The position numbers and the translations under genes were made by a program. Below, piece by piece: positions 16,967-24,150 of a stretch of 64,000 nucleotides of DNA (the first letter of the stretch is position 1; the number at the start of each line of letters is the position of its first letter). The DNA is from Cytobacillus stercorigallinarum. Lineage in GTDB: Bacteria; Bacillota; Bacilli; Bacillales; Cytobacillaceae. The notes under the pieces are model-generated. The model saw only the letters and a list, made by a program, of their open reading frames with translations, did not search any database and was not told the DNA's origin. Location: assembly GCF_014836495.1 (NCBI RefSeq), contig NZ_JACSQT010000012.1, positions 31,204 through 95,203 of the forward strand, given 5' to 3'.

Positions 16967-18153
16967 CATGTTTTCTTTCTCGCACTTTGCAGCATTTGCC
17001 GTTTCCTGTTTAACCACAAAAAAGGCTTTATTACATAATAGAGTGGAAACAATCTTTTCGGTAACGGGAAAGCTTGATAATCTTCGGACAAAGGATAGAA
17101 CCATTGTAAATAATGAATGAACTTCTGCTTCAAAGTAAATAAACTGCGTAAATATTGTGCATGATAATGAGCTATTTCCTTTGGTACATAATGGTCATGT
17201 AACGAAACCAAATGGTGAAAATAAAACGATGCACCTTTTGCTAACTTGATTGCTGCGCGCTTATCCATATATGTTGATTCAATATTTGAATTAAATAGTT
17301 TTGCCGATAATAATAATGCCTGCCCAGCGATTTTTTCGTATTGATACTGGGTTAAATGATGTGACCAGTCCTTATCATTCACAAAACTTCCCTGTAACAA
17401 GATCTGATGAATATCAAACAGCCATCTTAACCTTGACCACCCGTGTCTAGCACCGTGAGTGCTTAAGAAATAGAATAAATCTTTTTCACCTAAATAAGGA
17501 AAGCTAATTTGACTACTCCACTGACTTTCTCTCCTTCTCTCCCATAACTCGGTAAAATGGGGCTCTGTGCTTGGTGCAGGATGAAGGCGCCAGTGAACTT
17601 CTACCTTCGTTCGATGTTGCTTATGAAAGTAGGTAAAGTGATGATGCCGCCATTTCCAATCATCCATTACCGATTCAATGTAATCATCTTTTTCATAACC
17701 TTGTTGGAGCATTAATTGTTCTGCTTGTTCAATACGCTCAATTGGCACAAGCAAATCGATATCCGCACATGTGCGCAAAGACAGATCACCGTAAAGCTCT
17801 TTAGCAAGTATAGGACCTTTGAGAAAAAGAAGCGGTAAGGATGCTTGTTGAAACTGACGATAGAGTGTTTGCATTTCCGCAGTCAAATGCAGCATACGAT
17901 AGATGTTCTGCTCATAATCTTTTTTTATTTTTGTAACGATATATGCTGGCAATTCATCTGCCAATCTTTGTTCATTTATTGCATGGAAGATTTGCGGGAA
18001 TATTCGATGATGCTTAACCGCTAGTAGGAACTGATCCCAATCTACTTTGTTACATAATGAAAGCACTAGTTGCTTTTCGTTTTTCATCAATGATATGATC
18101 AGTTGCATTTCTAATGGTAAATCTTTATTGTTTAAAAATGACGTTCTTACCAT
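16963..18153 (-). CDS. Nucleotidyltransferase-family protein of the lasso-peptide cluster
   Basis: A 396-residue protein of the uncharacterised NTP_transf_5-like nucleotidyltransferase family that recurs in Firmicute lasso-peptide clusters. The nucleotidyltransferase core is near residues 105-140: FLKGPILAKELYGDLSLRTCADIDLLV, given here only as landmarks KGP and ADIDLLV. The D-x-D in CADIDLL supplies the metal ligands. Its role in lasso maturation is not established; modifying the phosphorylated peptide tail is one idea. The ATG at 18153 has AAAGGAG upstream and overlaps the B2 stop by 7 bp. Its stop codon overlaps the eps promoter. Confidence 0.75.
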   Translation of the reverse strand: MVRTSFLNNKDLPLEMQLIISLMKNEKQLVLSLCNKVDWDQFLLAVKHHRIFPQIFHAINEQRLADELPAYIVTKIKKDYEQNIYRMLHLTAEMQTLYRQFQQASLPLLFLKGPILAKELYGDLSLRTCADIDLLVPIERIEQAEQLMLQQGYEKDDYIESVMDDWKWRHHHFTYFHKQHRTKVEVHWRLHPAPSTEPHFTELWERRRESQWSSQISFPYLGEKDLFYFLSTHGARHGWSRLRWLFDIHQILLQGSFVNDKDWSHHLTQYQYEKIAGQALLLSAKLFNSNIESTYMDKRAAIKLAKGASFYFHHLVSLHDHYVPKEIAHYHAQYLRSLFTLKQKFIHYLQWFYPLSEDYQAFPLPKRLFPLYYVIKPFLWLNRKRQMLQSARKKTC

Positions 18154-18638
18154 CTCTCTTTCTCCTTTTTCGGTATACATGCAAACATGCTAACAATTGT
18201 AAACTTATCTTTTTCATGCGCCCCGCTCAGAAAGAAAGTGCCACTCCTTAACCATGCATGAGCGACAAACTCACCACATTCATCCCTCGCAGTCCCTAAG
18301 TATAAAGTACTTTCTATTCCTCTTCTTTCAAGCATTTTCATACAAGCAACAGCCTTAACTAAACATTCACTCTCCCAAAACGTATACCGACTCATATGAT
18401 GTACTGCTTCAGAAATTTGTTGAATCGCATTCTCTCTATGAATTATCTGCGTTTCTTCTGTCTCTTTCATATGCTTACCTAGTAGATGTGAAACTTTAGA
18501 AAATGGTAACTGCTTATAAATTCTTGCATATGCTAGGTAGATCATGGCCTCTATTAATAAGCGTTTTTTCTCCCAAGGAAGAGAAAGAAAATGTTTAAGT
18601 TTACGAAAAAGTATGCTATTCATGTTGCTGTACTTCAA
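18147..18638 (-). CDS. Lasso-peptide leader protease B2 (transglutaminase-like)
   Basis: A 163-residue transglutaminase-fold protease that cuts the leader from the lasso precursor. The putative nucleophile is Cys92 in ESECLVKAVACMKMLERRG, a pattern typical of McjB-type C-terminal domains. The catalytic His is His127 in FVAHAWL. The third acid was not assigned. It begins at a TTG (18638) with AAGGG upstream and overlaps B1 by 23 bp. ATG at 18623 is the alternative but lacks a ribosome site. It needs the separate leader-binding protein B1, as in all split-B clusters of Firmicutes. Confidence 0.85.
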   Translation of the reverse strand: MKYSNMNSILFRKLKHFLSLPWEKKRLLIEAMIYLAYARIYKQLPFSKVSHLLGKHMKETEETQIIHRENAIQQISEAVHHMSRYTFWESECLVKAVACMKMLERRGIESTLYLGTARDECGEFVAHAWLRSGTFFLSGAHEKDKFTIVSMFACIPKKEKERW

Positions 18639-18915
18639 TAAGCCCTTCTTTTAGAAGCTGTTCAAGAAAGAAAAAAACCTCTTCTTCACATTTGATTTGC
18701 TCTACTTCATATTCTGCTTGCATTTGCGATATGAGAGAAGAGACCAACACGGTTTCTTGCATCTTTCCCCAAATATCACCACCAATGACACCTAAATTAT
18801 AATATTTACCGTTTTCAATATTCAGCATCACTTTCTCACCGTTCATATCACTTACCATGTTTCCACTCACTTGTTTCACACTATCATTGATTGACAATGG
18901 CTTCTTTGCTATCAT
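18616..18915 (-). CDS. Lasso-peptide leader-binding protein B1 (PqqD-like RRE)
   Basis: A 99-residue PqqD-family RiPP recognition element. It shows the typical winged-helix layout: VMLNIENGKYYNLG (beta hairpin, about residues 29-42), GGDIWGKM (near residue 45), then a C-terminal helix ending LLKEGLIEV. It binds the leader of the precursor peptide and delivers it to the B2 protease and the cyclase. ATG at 18915 has AGGAGG upstream and overlaps the kinase gene by 32 bp. A longer reading from 19032 is a shadow of the kinase gene. Confidence 0.88.
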   Translation of the reverse strand: MIAKKPLSINDSVKQVSGNMVSDMNGEKVMLNIENGKYYNLGVIGGDIWGKMQETVLVSSLISQMQAEYEVEQIKCEEEVFFFLEQLLKEGLIEVQQHE

Positions 18916-19840
18916 TATGTTCCTCCTCAAATAAGTTATGAATCGTATCAGCCAGCTCATATGCTGAAAATGAGTTCGACCGTTCGATCGCGTACATGGG
19001 AATTTGACTAGCAATCTTAACTGATAAGTCAAAATGCCAAGCTAATAGATCTAACCGCTCAATCATAAAAGGGCGATATGTATGAGTATCCAAAACTTCA
19101 ATTTTTTGCAACCCATTTAAAGATTGTATTTCTTTTGGTCTTTCATTCACCTGATGTAGGACGAAAATACCTGCAAGTGGAACCGAATGATGGGTAAATA
19201 CATTCTGTACAGGTATCGCATATTTATTTTCTCTCTCAAAAAGAGGGTGATAACTTGTAACGGATAAACCTAACTTTTTAATACTTTCATCCCATAGTTT
19301 TTGTTGTGGATAGCTCGGTACTACGTAGGCTATGCCGTTTATTAATTGAATAGGTATGACATCATCACTTAATAACGACCATCCTTTAAGAATAAGCGTC
19401 GAAGCTAGTGTCGACTTACCTGCCCCTGAATCGCCGACAATTAAATAAGCTTTGCCATCCCTCATTATTGCGCTTCCATGAAGGGGTAATATCCGCCTCT
19501 GCATTAATAGAACACCCATACACGATCCTAATATAAATAAACGGACTTTATCTATTGAACCACTAGGATGGGGATCAAAATAAATGACCCTGCCGCCCTC
19601 AATATAGAAAGTTGCCGTTTCATTTACTTTGAATAGAACAGATTGGTCTGTTAATACTTTAAATTGTCTTTCCTTACCATAACTATCCCATATAGATGAT
19701 AAATCTCTTTGTTTAATACTAATTACCTCAGAGGGAGTAGAGGGCTCTGATTCTTCGGTAGCAACGAGTTCTTTAAACGGAATATCACTTAATACATATA
19801 AACCGAATGCTCGATATTTGTGTATCTTCTTTTCCAACAC
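18884..19840 (-). CDS. HPr-kinase-like lasso-peptide kinase (PadeK type)
   Basis: A protein of about 318 residues with a P-loop GDSGAGKS at residues 136-143 and LLSDDVIPI at 156-164, the pattern of HPr kinase/phosphorylase C-terminal domains. LPLHGSAIMRDGKAYL precedes the P-loop. It lacks the N-terminal HPrK domain. In the paeninodin cluster the homologue phosphorylates the C-terminal Ser of the precursor. The precursor here also ends in Ser, so the same reaction is inferred. AAAGGAGG at 19843-19850 lies 3 bases before GTG (19840) and 6 before TTG (19837), so the start is uncertain by one codon. The reading frame stays open further upstream but without a ribosome site. Confidence 0.85.
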   Translation of the reverse strand: MLEKKIHKYRAFGLYVLSDIPFKELVATEESEPSTPSEVISIKQRDLSSIWDSYGKERQFKVLTDQSVLFKVNETATFYIEGGRVIYFDPHPSGSIDKVRLFILGSCMGVLLMQRRILPLHGSAIMRDGKAYLIVGDSGAGKSTLASTLILKGWSLLSDDVIPIQLINGIAYVVPSYPQQKLWDESIKKLGLSVTSYHPLFERENKYAIPVQNVFTHHSVPLAGIFVLHQVNERPKEIQSLNGLQKIEVLDTHTYRPFMIERLDLLAWHFDLSVKIASQIPMYAIERSNSFSAYELADTIHNLFEEEHNDSKEAIVNQ

Positions 19841-20001
19841 GTTCCTCCTTTCTAAGAAAAGCGCCAGACGCCACTGCCTATAAGCGTACAGAAAGATCTT
19901 TAGCCTATTTTTTCGAATGAAATACCTAAGGGCAATAGCGTCCATTTTTAGCGCACGAAATATCAATTAAACTTATCATCTTTTTGACTCTTCTCTAAGA
20001 A

Positions 20002-20026
20002 GCCCTTATACATAAGGCACAAGGGC
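20002..20026 (-). other. Hairpin between lasso precursor and kinase genes
   Basis: Arms GCCCTT and AAGGGC (20002-20007 and 20021-20026) enclose a competing inner hairpin CCTTA/TAAGG. It lies 18 bp after the precursor stop. There is no T-run, so it is not a full terminator. It could stabilise the precursor mRNA end or weaken downstream expression, as is common after RiPP precursor genes. Confidence 0.3.
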
Positions 20027-20043
20027 CGTTTGCTTTAATGTGC

Positions 20044-20169
20044 TTACGAATAATGAATAGTTTCATCTTCATCTGGTTGGACAGCATCCGGGATTTGCAA
20101 CCCTGGTCCTCCCATCGTTCTCTTTATTTCAAGTTCTTGCAAAATGGGTGTTTGCCAAATTTTTGTCAC
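20044..20169 (-). CDS. Lasso-peptide precursor A (paeninodin-like), 41 aa
   Basis: The GTG start at 20169 is preceded by AAAGGAGG with an 8-base spacer. The gene begins 41 bp inside the cyclase gene, in another frame. The leader is MTKIWQTPILQELEIKRTM: it has W-x-x-P (a variant of Y-x-x-P bound by B1) and Thr at the penultimate position, a known requirement for cutting. The core starts GGPGLQIPD, so Gly1 and Asp9 would form a nine-residue macrolactam. The tail is AVQPDEDETIHYS. Core layout (G-P-G at 2-4, P-D at 8-9, D/E-rich tail, HY and C-terminal Ser) closely follows paeninodin. The C-terminal Ser is the likely phosphorylation site. Calculated mass of the cyclised core is about 2319.07 Da, +79.97 if phosphorylated. 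Confidence 0.9.
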   Translation of the reverse strand: MTKIWQTPILQELEIKRTMGGPGLQIPDAVQPDEDETIHYS

Positions 20170-22093
20170 TGATTTCACCTCCTTTAATAAGAAAACGATA
20201 GAGAATAAGTGTCCGCATCGCTATGCGAAAATCATCATCAAACACTTGATTTGCTTGTGGTTGCTGAATACGTTTTAGATGGTGCCGGATGACTGACACA
20301 TCGATATAGTGCTGAATGCGCTGATCGTTTAATGCTTTCTCCATTTCATTTAGAAAAGACGGCCAATTTGGTTGCAATCGCAGCAACCCATCTGCACCTT
20401 GCACACCCTTGCTTTTTACATTTAATCGATTAAGATTCGGTAAATATCCTTTCGTTGCTCGTCGAATAAAGGCACGATTGAATCCATTTTTTACAAATTG
20501 GTCCTCTGGAAGAGATAAACAAAAACGGACCACCCTTAAATCATCTGTAGGGTCTCTAGGAATTACCCCATATTTCAAGGCCATTTTTGCGCCATATCCC
20601 CCTGTTGTATGCCAATAATAAAGGTCTTTGAATTGCTGTTCTCTCACTTGATACGCATTAGTTAGACCGTTCCCCCCTTGGTCAATACCGTACTCTCTTA
20701 ATTTTTCATATACCTTTGTTTGTCTTGCAAATGCGGGATGAATAAATTGTGGGAAGGGATGCCCCCGATTCACATGGGATGCTCTTATTTTTTTATTTAT
20801 AATCGTCGACCAAACTTTTTTTCGATCCACGCCTATATTAGTACTATAGGCATTTGTCTCTTTAAAAAAATGTAATAATCGATACTTTTTAAGAAGACTG
20901 GCATAGTAATCAAGAGCTGGGCCCCAAGAAATGGTCCAATTGCCTCGTTGGCCATTGAGAAGAATACCTATGTCCAGTGCTGATGCTTGTTCGTAAATTC
21001 CGCGTAACCAATACGTATTGTCGAAGTATTTATAAGGTGATTCAATCACATTCAACCACTCATCTATTTCTGTATAAGCATTGCGTTCAGAGAATGAGAA
21101 GAAGTGCGGCACGAGAGTAGGATACAGCTTAAGCATTTCTTCAATCCATGGTCTTTCGTTCGCTTGTCTGCTTTTCGGTGTCCAATCTTCAAACTTGGGG
21201 ATAGGGATATAGCTGAATGTATGTAGCGGTTCCCCTTGTAATGATTTCGCTGCGAATGCAGTGACAGTACCTGAATCCAAACCTCCACTTAAATGAGCAC
21301 CTTTTGCCTTGAATGTTCTTAATTTGGAATCAACTACTTTTTGAAATAATTCTTGAAATGCTTCAATATATTGTTCATCATTCTTTAGGTGAAGCGGTTC
21401 TCTTTCTTCTAGTAGATGACAGTATTGCTTGAACTCCGTCTTATGTTTCGTTACTGTGATTGAGTGTGAAGGTGGTATTTGATAGATAGATTGATAGACC
21501 GTTGAGGTTAAATCTACTGATTCTATCGTTAATGGATTAGCAAGATATTCAGCGATCCAGTTTTCATTATATGTATCATCTACCTCTGGTAAGGTCAGTA
21601 AAGCACCCATTGTCGATGCGAATGAGAAGAACAAAGCATTTTTAGTAAAATATAATGTTCTCGTACCTGAGAAATCTCTAGCCCCAAACCACGATTGCTT
21701 TTTTTCATTCCAAATCATGAATACAAAATCACCGACTAAATACTTAGGACAGTCTTCTCCCCATTTTTCATAGGCATATAAAATCAGTTGACTATCGGTT
21801 ATCATATATTTCTCATGCTTCCGAATATTTAATTGCTGATATAAATCTTCACGATTATCAATAATACTATTGCATATGATAGTTAAACCTTTTTCACAAT
21901 CGTAATAGGGGATTTCCTCATCCCTTGATTGTGGTGTAATCCAATTTAAAGAACAACTTAAGAATAGGTGGCGCTCTCTTCTTGTTTGCACTCGATCAAA
22001 ACGGAACCCTTGAAACTGTTGCAACATCCTATCCCCGTGATGAACAGGAATTTCCCACTCATTGAAGCTCCCTATCCCAGCAATGGCTGTCAT
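20129..22093 (-). CDS. Lasso-peptide cyclase (asparagine synthetase-like, protein C)
   Basis: A 654-residue asparagine synthetase B homologue and the first gene of the lasso operon. The N-terminal glutaminase-like domain starts MTAIAGIGSF instead of MCGI, so the catalytic Cys is absent, as usual in lasso cyclases that do not need glutamine hydrolysis. The ATP pyrophosphatase motif SGGLDSG is at residues 269-275. The enzyme adenylates the side chain of ring Asp9 and joins it to the Gly1 amine. Its promoter and a SinR-like palindrome lie just upstream. Its 3' end carries the ribosome site and start of the precursor gene. Confidence 0.93.
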   Translation of the reverse strand: MTAIAGIGSFNEWEIPVHHGDRMLQQFQGFRFDRVQTRRERHLFLSCSLNWITPQSRDEEIPYYDCEKGLTIICNSIIDNREDLYQQLNIRKHEKYMITDSQLILYAYEKWGEDCPKYLVGDFVFMIWNEKKQSWFGARDFSGTRTLYFTKNALFFSFASTMGALLTLPEVDDTYNENWIAEYLANPLTIESVDLTSTVYQSIYQIPPSHSITVTKHKTEFKQYCHLLEEREPLHLKNDEQYIEAFQELFQKVVDSKLRTFKAKGAHLSGGLDSGTVTAFAAKSLQGEPLHTFSYIPIPKFEDWTPKSRQANERPWIEEMLKLYPTLVPHFFSFSERNAYTEIDEWLNVIESPYKYFDNTYWLRGIYEQASALDIGILLNGQRGNWTISWGPALDYYASLLKKYRLLHFFKETNAYSTNIGVDRKKVWSTIINKKIRASHVNRGHPFPQFIHPAFARQTKVYEKLREYGIDQGGNGLTNAYQVREQQFKDLYYWHTTGGYGAKMALKYGVIPRDPTDDLRVVRFCLSLPEDQFVKNGFNRAFIRRATKGYLPNLNRLNVKSKGVQGADGLLRLQPNWPSFLNEMEKALNDQRIQHYIDVSVIRHHLKRIQQPQANQVFDDDFRIAMRTLILYRFLIKGGEISDKNLANTHFART

Positions 22094-22114
22094 GCGCTAC
22101 CTCCCTGATTGTTA

Positions 22115-22130
22115 GTTCTTTATAAAGAAC
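22115..22130 (-). promoter_or_regulatory. SinR-like operator of the lasso-peptide operon
   Basis: A perfect 16-bp palindrome GTTCTTTATAAAGAAC, the same sequence as the operator in the eps promoter at 16944-16959. It lies between the promoter and the cyclase ribosome site (GGGAGG), about 22 bp before the ATG. A bound repressor would act as a roadblock at the transcription start region. Confidence 0.75.
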
Positions 22131-22144
22131 ATATAAGTACTCTT

Positions 22145-22173
22145 AAACTAACATCATACAAATCAACTGTCAA
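22145..22173 (-). promoter_or_regulatory. Putative sigma-A promoter of the lasso operon
   Basis: On the minus strand a perfect TTGACA (22168-22173) is followed after 17 bp by TAGTTT (22145-22150). The -10 box matches the consensus weakly (3 of 6), so activity may be modest. The SinR-like operator starts about 14 bp downstream. Confidence 0.5.
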
Positions 22174-22265
22174 TATTGTTTTTGATACAAATGGCTTATT
22201 TTTTTCAATTAAAGTTCATTTTTGTTTAAGGCTAAAATGAGCTTTGCAATCTTTCTCGTGAAGTT

Positions 22266-22312
22266 AAAAAAAGTCTGGTAGAACTGTATACGTTTCTACA
22301 GTTCTACCAGAC
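22266..22312 (-). terminator. Terminator of the nuclease gene
   Basis: A perfect 16-bp inverted repeat (22273-22288 and 22297-22312) with an 8-base loop is followed by seven T on the minus strand. It ends transcription from the nuclease gene and insulates the lasso promoter. Confidence 0.85.
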
Positions 22313-22327
22313 CTACATATTCCTCTT

Positions 22328-23137
22328 CTACTTACTATCACCCCAAATATCAAATGCCCATTCAGGGTTATCAATGAAAGGATTGCGGTTATTTTGAAAT
22401 TCTTCATAAATTAATTGATTTCTACGTTGTTCATTTTCATCTACAGGATCCTCTTTATGCCACTCTAACAAAACGGATAACTTCCCATGTAAAGGCGTGC
22501 GCCCATTATTGACTTGATCGTTCAATTCTAAATCTAGTTCACCATCATCGCCTTCATAACGAACTGCCATATAAAAAAGCATTCTGGCAAGATCCCCCTT
22601 CACTTCATCACGAGGTTCAAAAGAATCATGATCATAATAATTACCTTTTGCTTCCTGATGCTCTTGTCCACCATTATCAAAATCTAAGTTTCCTCTAGAA
22701 GCATTTACACTTACATCTGTCGGCCTTAAATGATGCAGGTCTGTTCCTACACCTGGATTAGTATCAAACCCACCATGAGATTTTGCCCAAATATGTTCAC
22801 GGTTCCAGTCATCTGCATCTGGACCTTTTAAGTCCTTGTCTTGCGATCTTCCACTATAGAATAAAATCACATTATCTCGGTTTTGGGGATCTTCATCCGT
22901 CACCATTAACGCTTCCCATACCTCACGATAAGTGAGTTCATTATGATCATCTATAATCTCATGAAGCGCTGCTTTTAATTCATCTCCCGTTTTCCCTTCT
23001 GCCTCTTTATAATAGTTACTATTAACCTGATATTCATTTGTTTCGTTTCCCTCTGTTAATGGGGGTTCCCCTCCTTTTGAACAACTAACTAACAAACTCA
23101 ATAAAACGAATAATGGGATAAATGAACGTATGCTCAT
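22328..23137 (-). CDS. Secreted endonuclease I (EndA/NucM family) lipoprotein, YurI-like
   Basis: A 269-residue exported nuclease. The N-terminus has a hydrophobic signal and a lipobox (LLVSC, Cys19), so it should be a lipoprotein. The Endonuclease_1 domain holds WNREHIWAKSHGG and DLHHLRP; the His residues and Asn in these beta-beta-alpha-metal motifs are catalytic. B. subtilis YurI/Bsn, the best-known relative, is an extracellular ribonuclease. Others cut DNA. In a biofilm setting it could remodel matrix nucleic acid or recover nucleotides. It has its own strong terminator and is not in the lasso operon. Confidence 0.87.
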   Translation of the reverse strand: MSIRSFIPLFVLLSLLVSCSKGGEPPLTEGNETNEYQVNSNYYKEAEGKTGDELKAALHEIIDDHNELTYREVWEALMVTDEDPQNRDNVILFYSGRSQDKDLKGPDADDWNREHIWAKSHGGFDTNPGVGTDLHHLRPTDVSVNASRGNLDFDNGGQEHQEAKGNYYDHDSFEPRDEVKGDLARMLFYMAVRYEGDDGELDLELNDQVNNGRTPLHGKLSVLLEWHKEDPVDENEQRRNQLIYEEFQNNRNPFIDNPEWAFDIWGDSK

Positions 23138-23330
23138 TGTTTCCTCTCCTTCATAAAGTACTTAAAAGAATATTATCTATGAAAAATAAATATTTGAACA
23201 GCACCAACAGTAGGCTTTTTATATAATAGAAATTTTCCGTCCCTTTTATCAAAGAAATGAAATACTTATATGAAGAACAAAAATCCTTGTGTGGAAATTA
23301 CATACAATTTATGAAGTATTGTTTCCAAAT

Positions 23331-23371
23331 GAAACTAGAGCAAATTCTCTATTAGAATTTGCTCTAGTTTC
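23331..23371 (-). terminator. Terminator-like hairpin after the SDR gene
   Basis: A perfect 18-bp inverted repeat (23331-23348 and 23354-23371) with a 5-base loop lies 35 bp past the stop of the minus-strand gene at 23406. The following T-run is short on this strand, so efficiency is uncertain. Confidence 0.55.
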
Positions 23372-23405
23372 ATTTTATTTACCTATCCATGTCTCAGTAT
23401 TTTTC

Positions 23406-24047
23406 CTAAATCCCTTTTAGCGCCTCGTCTATCGTTTCCTCTCCTGTAACGAGGTCAAATGATTGATGAATGGTCCGATCATTATGTAGGACCTCAACGA
23501 TTGTTGCAGCCACATCTTCACGTGGAATCGTATTTCTCTCGAGAGAAGCAGATGCCTGCACTTTCCCTATGCCTGGTTCATTCAATAAGCCACCAGGACG
23601 TACGATTGTGTAGTCTAATGAGCTATTCATCAACATTTTATCAGCATAATGTTTAGCTGCCATATATGGTTCGATTGCAGTCCATTTTTCTCTGTCATTC
23701 GCATGTATGGCGCTAACCATCACAAATCTAGAAACACCGGCTTGTTCTGCGGCTTCAATAGCTTTACCTGCACCGTCTAAATCAATGAGCAATGTTTGAT
23801 CATATCCAGTGTGACCTCCTGATCCTGCTGTGAAGACAACAGCATCACATCCTTGCATAGCCGTAGCCAATTCATCCACTGTACCAGTTAATGATGCATG
23901 AACTGCTTCCAATCCACTGTTTTTAAAATCGTTTAATTGTTCTGCTTTTCTTACCATTGCTACAGGTGTATCACCGGTTGATTTACTTAATTTGTTCATC
24001 ACCTGTTTACCAATTTGCCCGTTCGCTCCTATTACTAATACTTTCAT
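23406..24047 (-). CDS. NAD(P)-binding atypical short-chain dehydrogenase, YhfK-like
   Basis: A 213-residue atypical SDR. The dinucleotide-binding motif VIGANGQIGKQV is at residues 4-15. VVFTAGSGG and SRFVMVSAIHAND follow. The length equals that of B. subtilis YhfK and related NAD(P)H-binding proteins. No substrate is established for the group. ATG at 24047 has GAGGAGA upstream and gives the standard N-terminus MKVLVIGANG. It is a single gene that diverges from the potassium channel gene. Confidence 0.8.
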   Translation of the reverse strand: MKVLVIGANGQIGKQVMNKLSKSTGDTPVAMVRKAEQLNDFKNSGLEAVHASLTGTVDELATAMQGCDAVVFTAGSGGHTGYDQTLLIDLDGAGKAIEAAEQAGVSRFVMVSAIHANDREKWTAIEPYMAAKHYADKMLMNSSLDYTIVRPGGLLNEPGIGKVQASASLERNTIPREDVAATIVEVLHNDRTIHQSFDLVTGEETIDEALKGI

Positions 24048-24150
24048 TCTTTTTCTCCTCTCTTCCCTTTTCATTTATTGGTGAAAATCGTTTATGAAAA
24101 TGTTTTTTCACCTATACTAAATAATACTATTTTCTAGGGGAGTTTATAAA

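Noticed and set aside
18915..19032. Extended N-terminus of the PqqD-like protein
   Set aside because: It overlaps the kinase gene in another frame and lacks a ribosome site; the ATG at 18915 has AGGAGG and gives the normal length.
19841..19966. Extended N-terminus of the lasso kinase
   Set aside because: The only good ribosome site (AAAGGAGG) lies at 19843-19850, and the upstream residues look like translated leader sequence.
23331..23371. Long inverted repeat as a mobile-element end
   Set aside because: Single occurrence with a 5-base loop after a stop codon; a terminator explains it.
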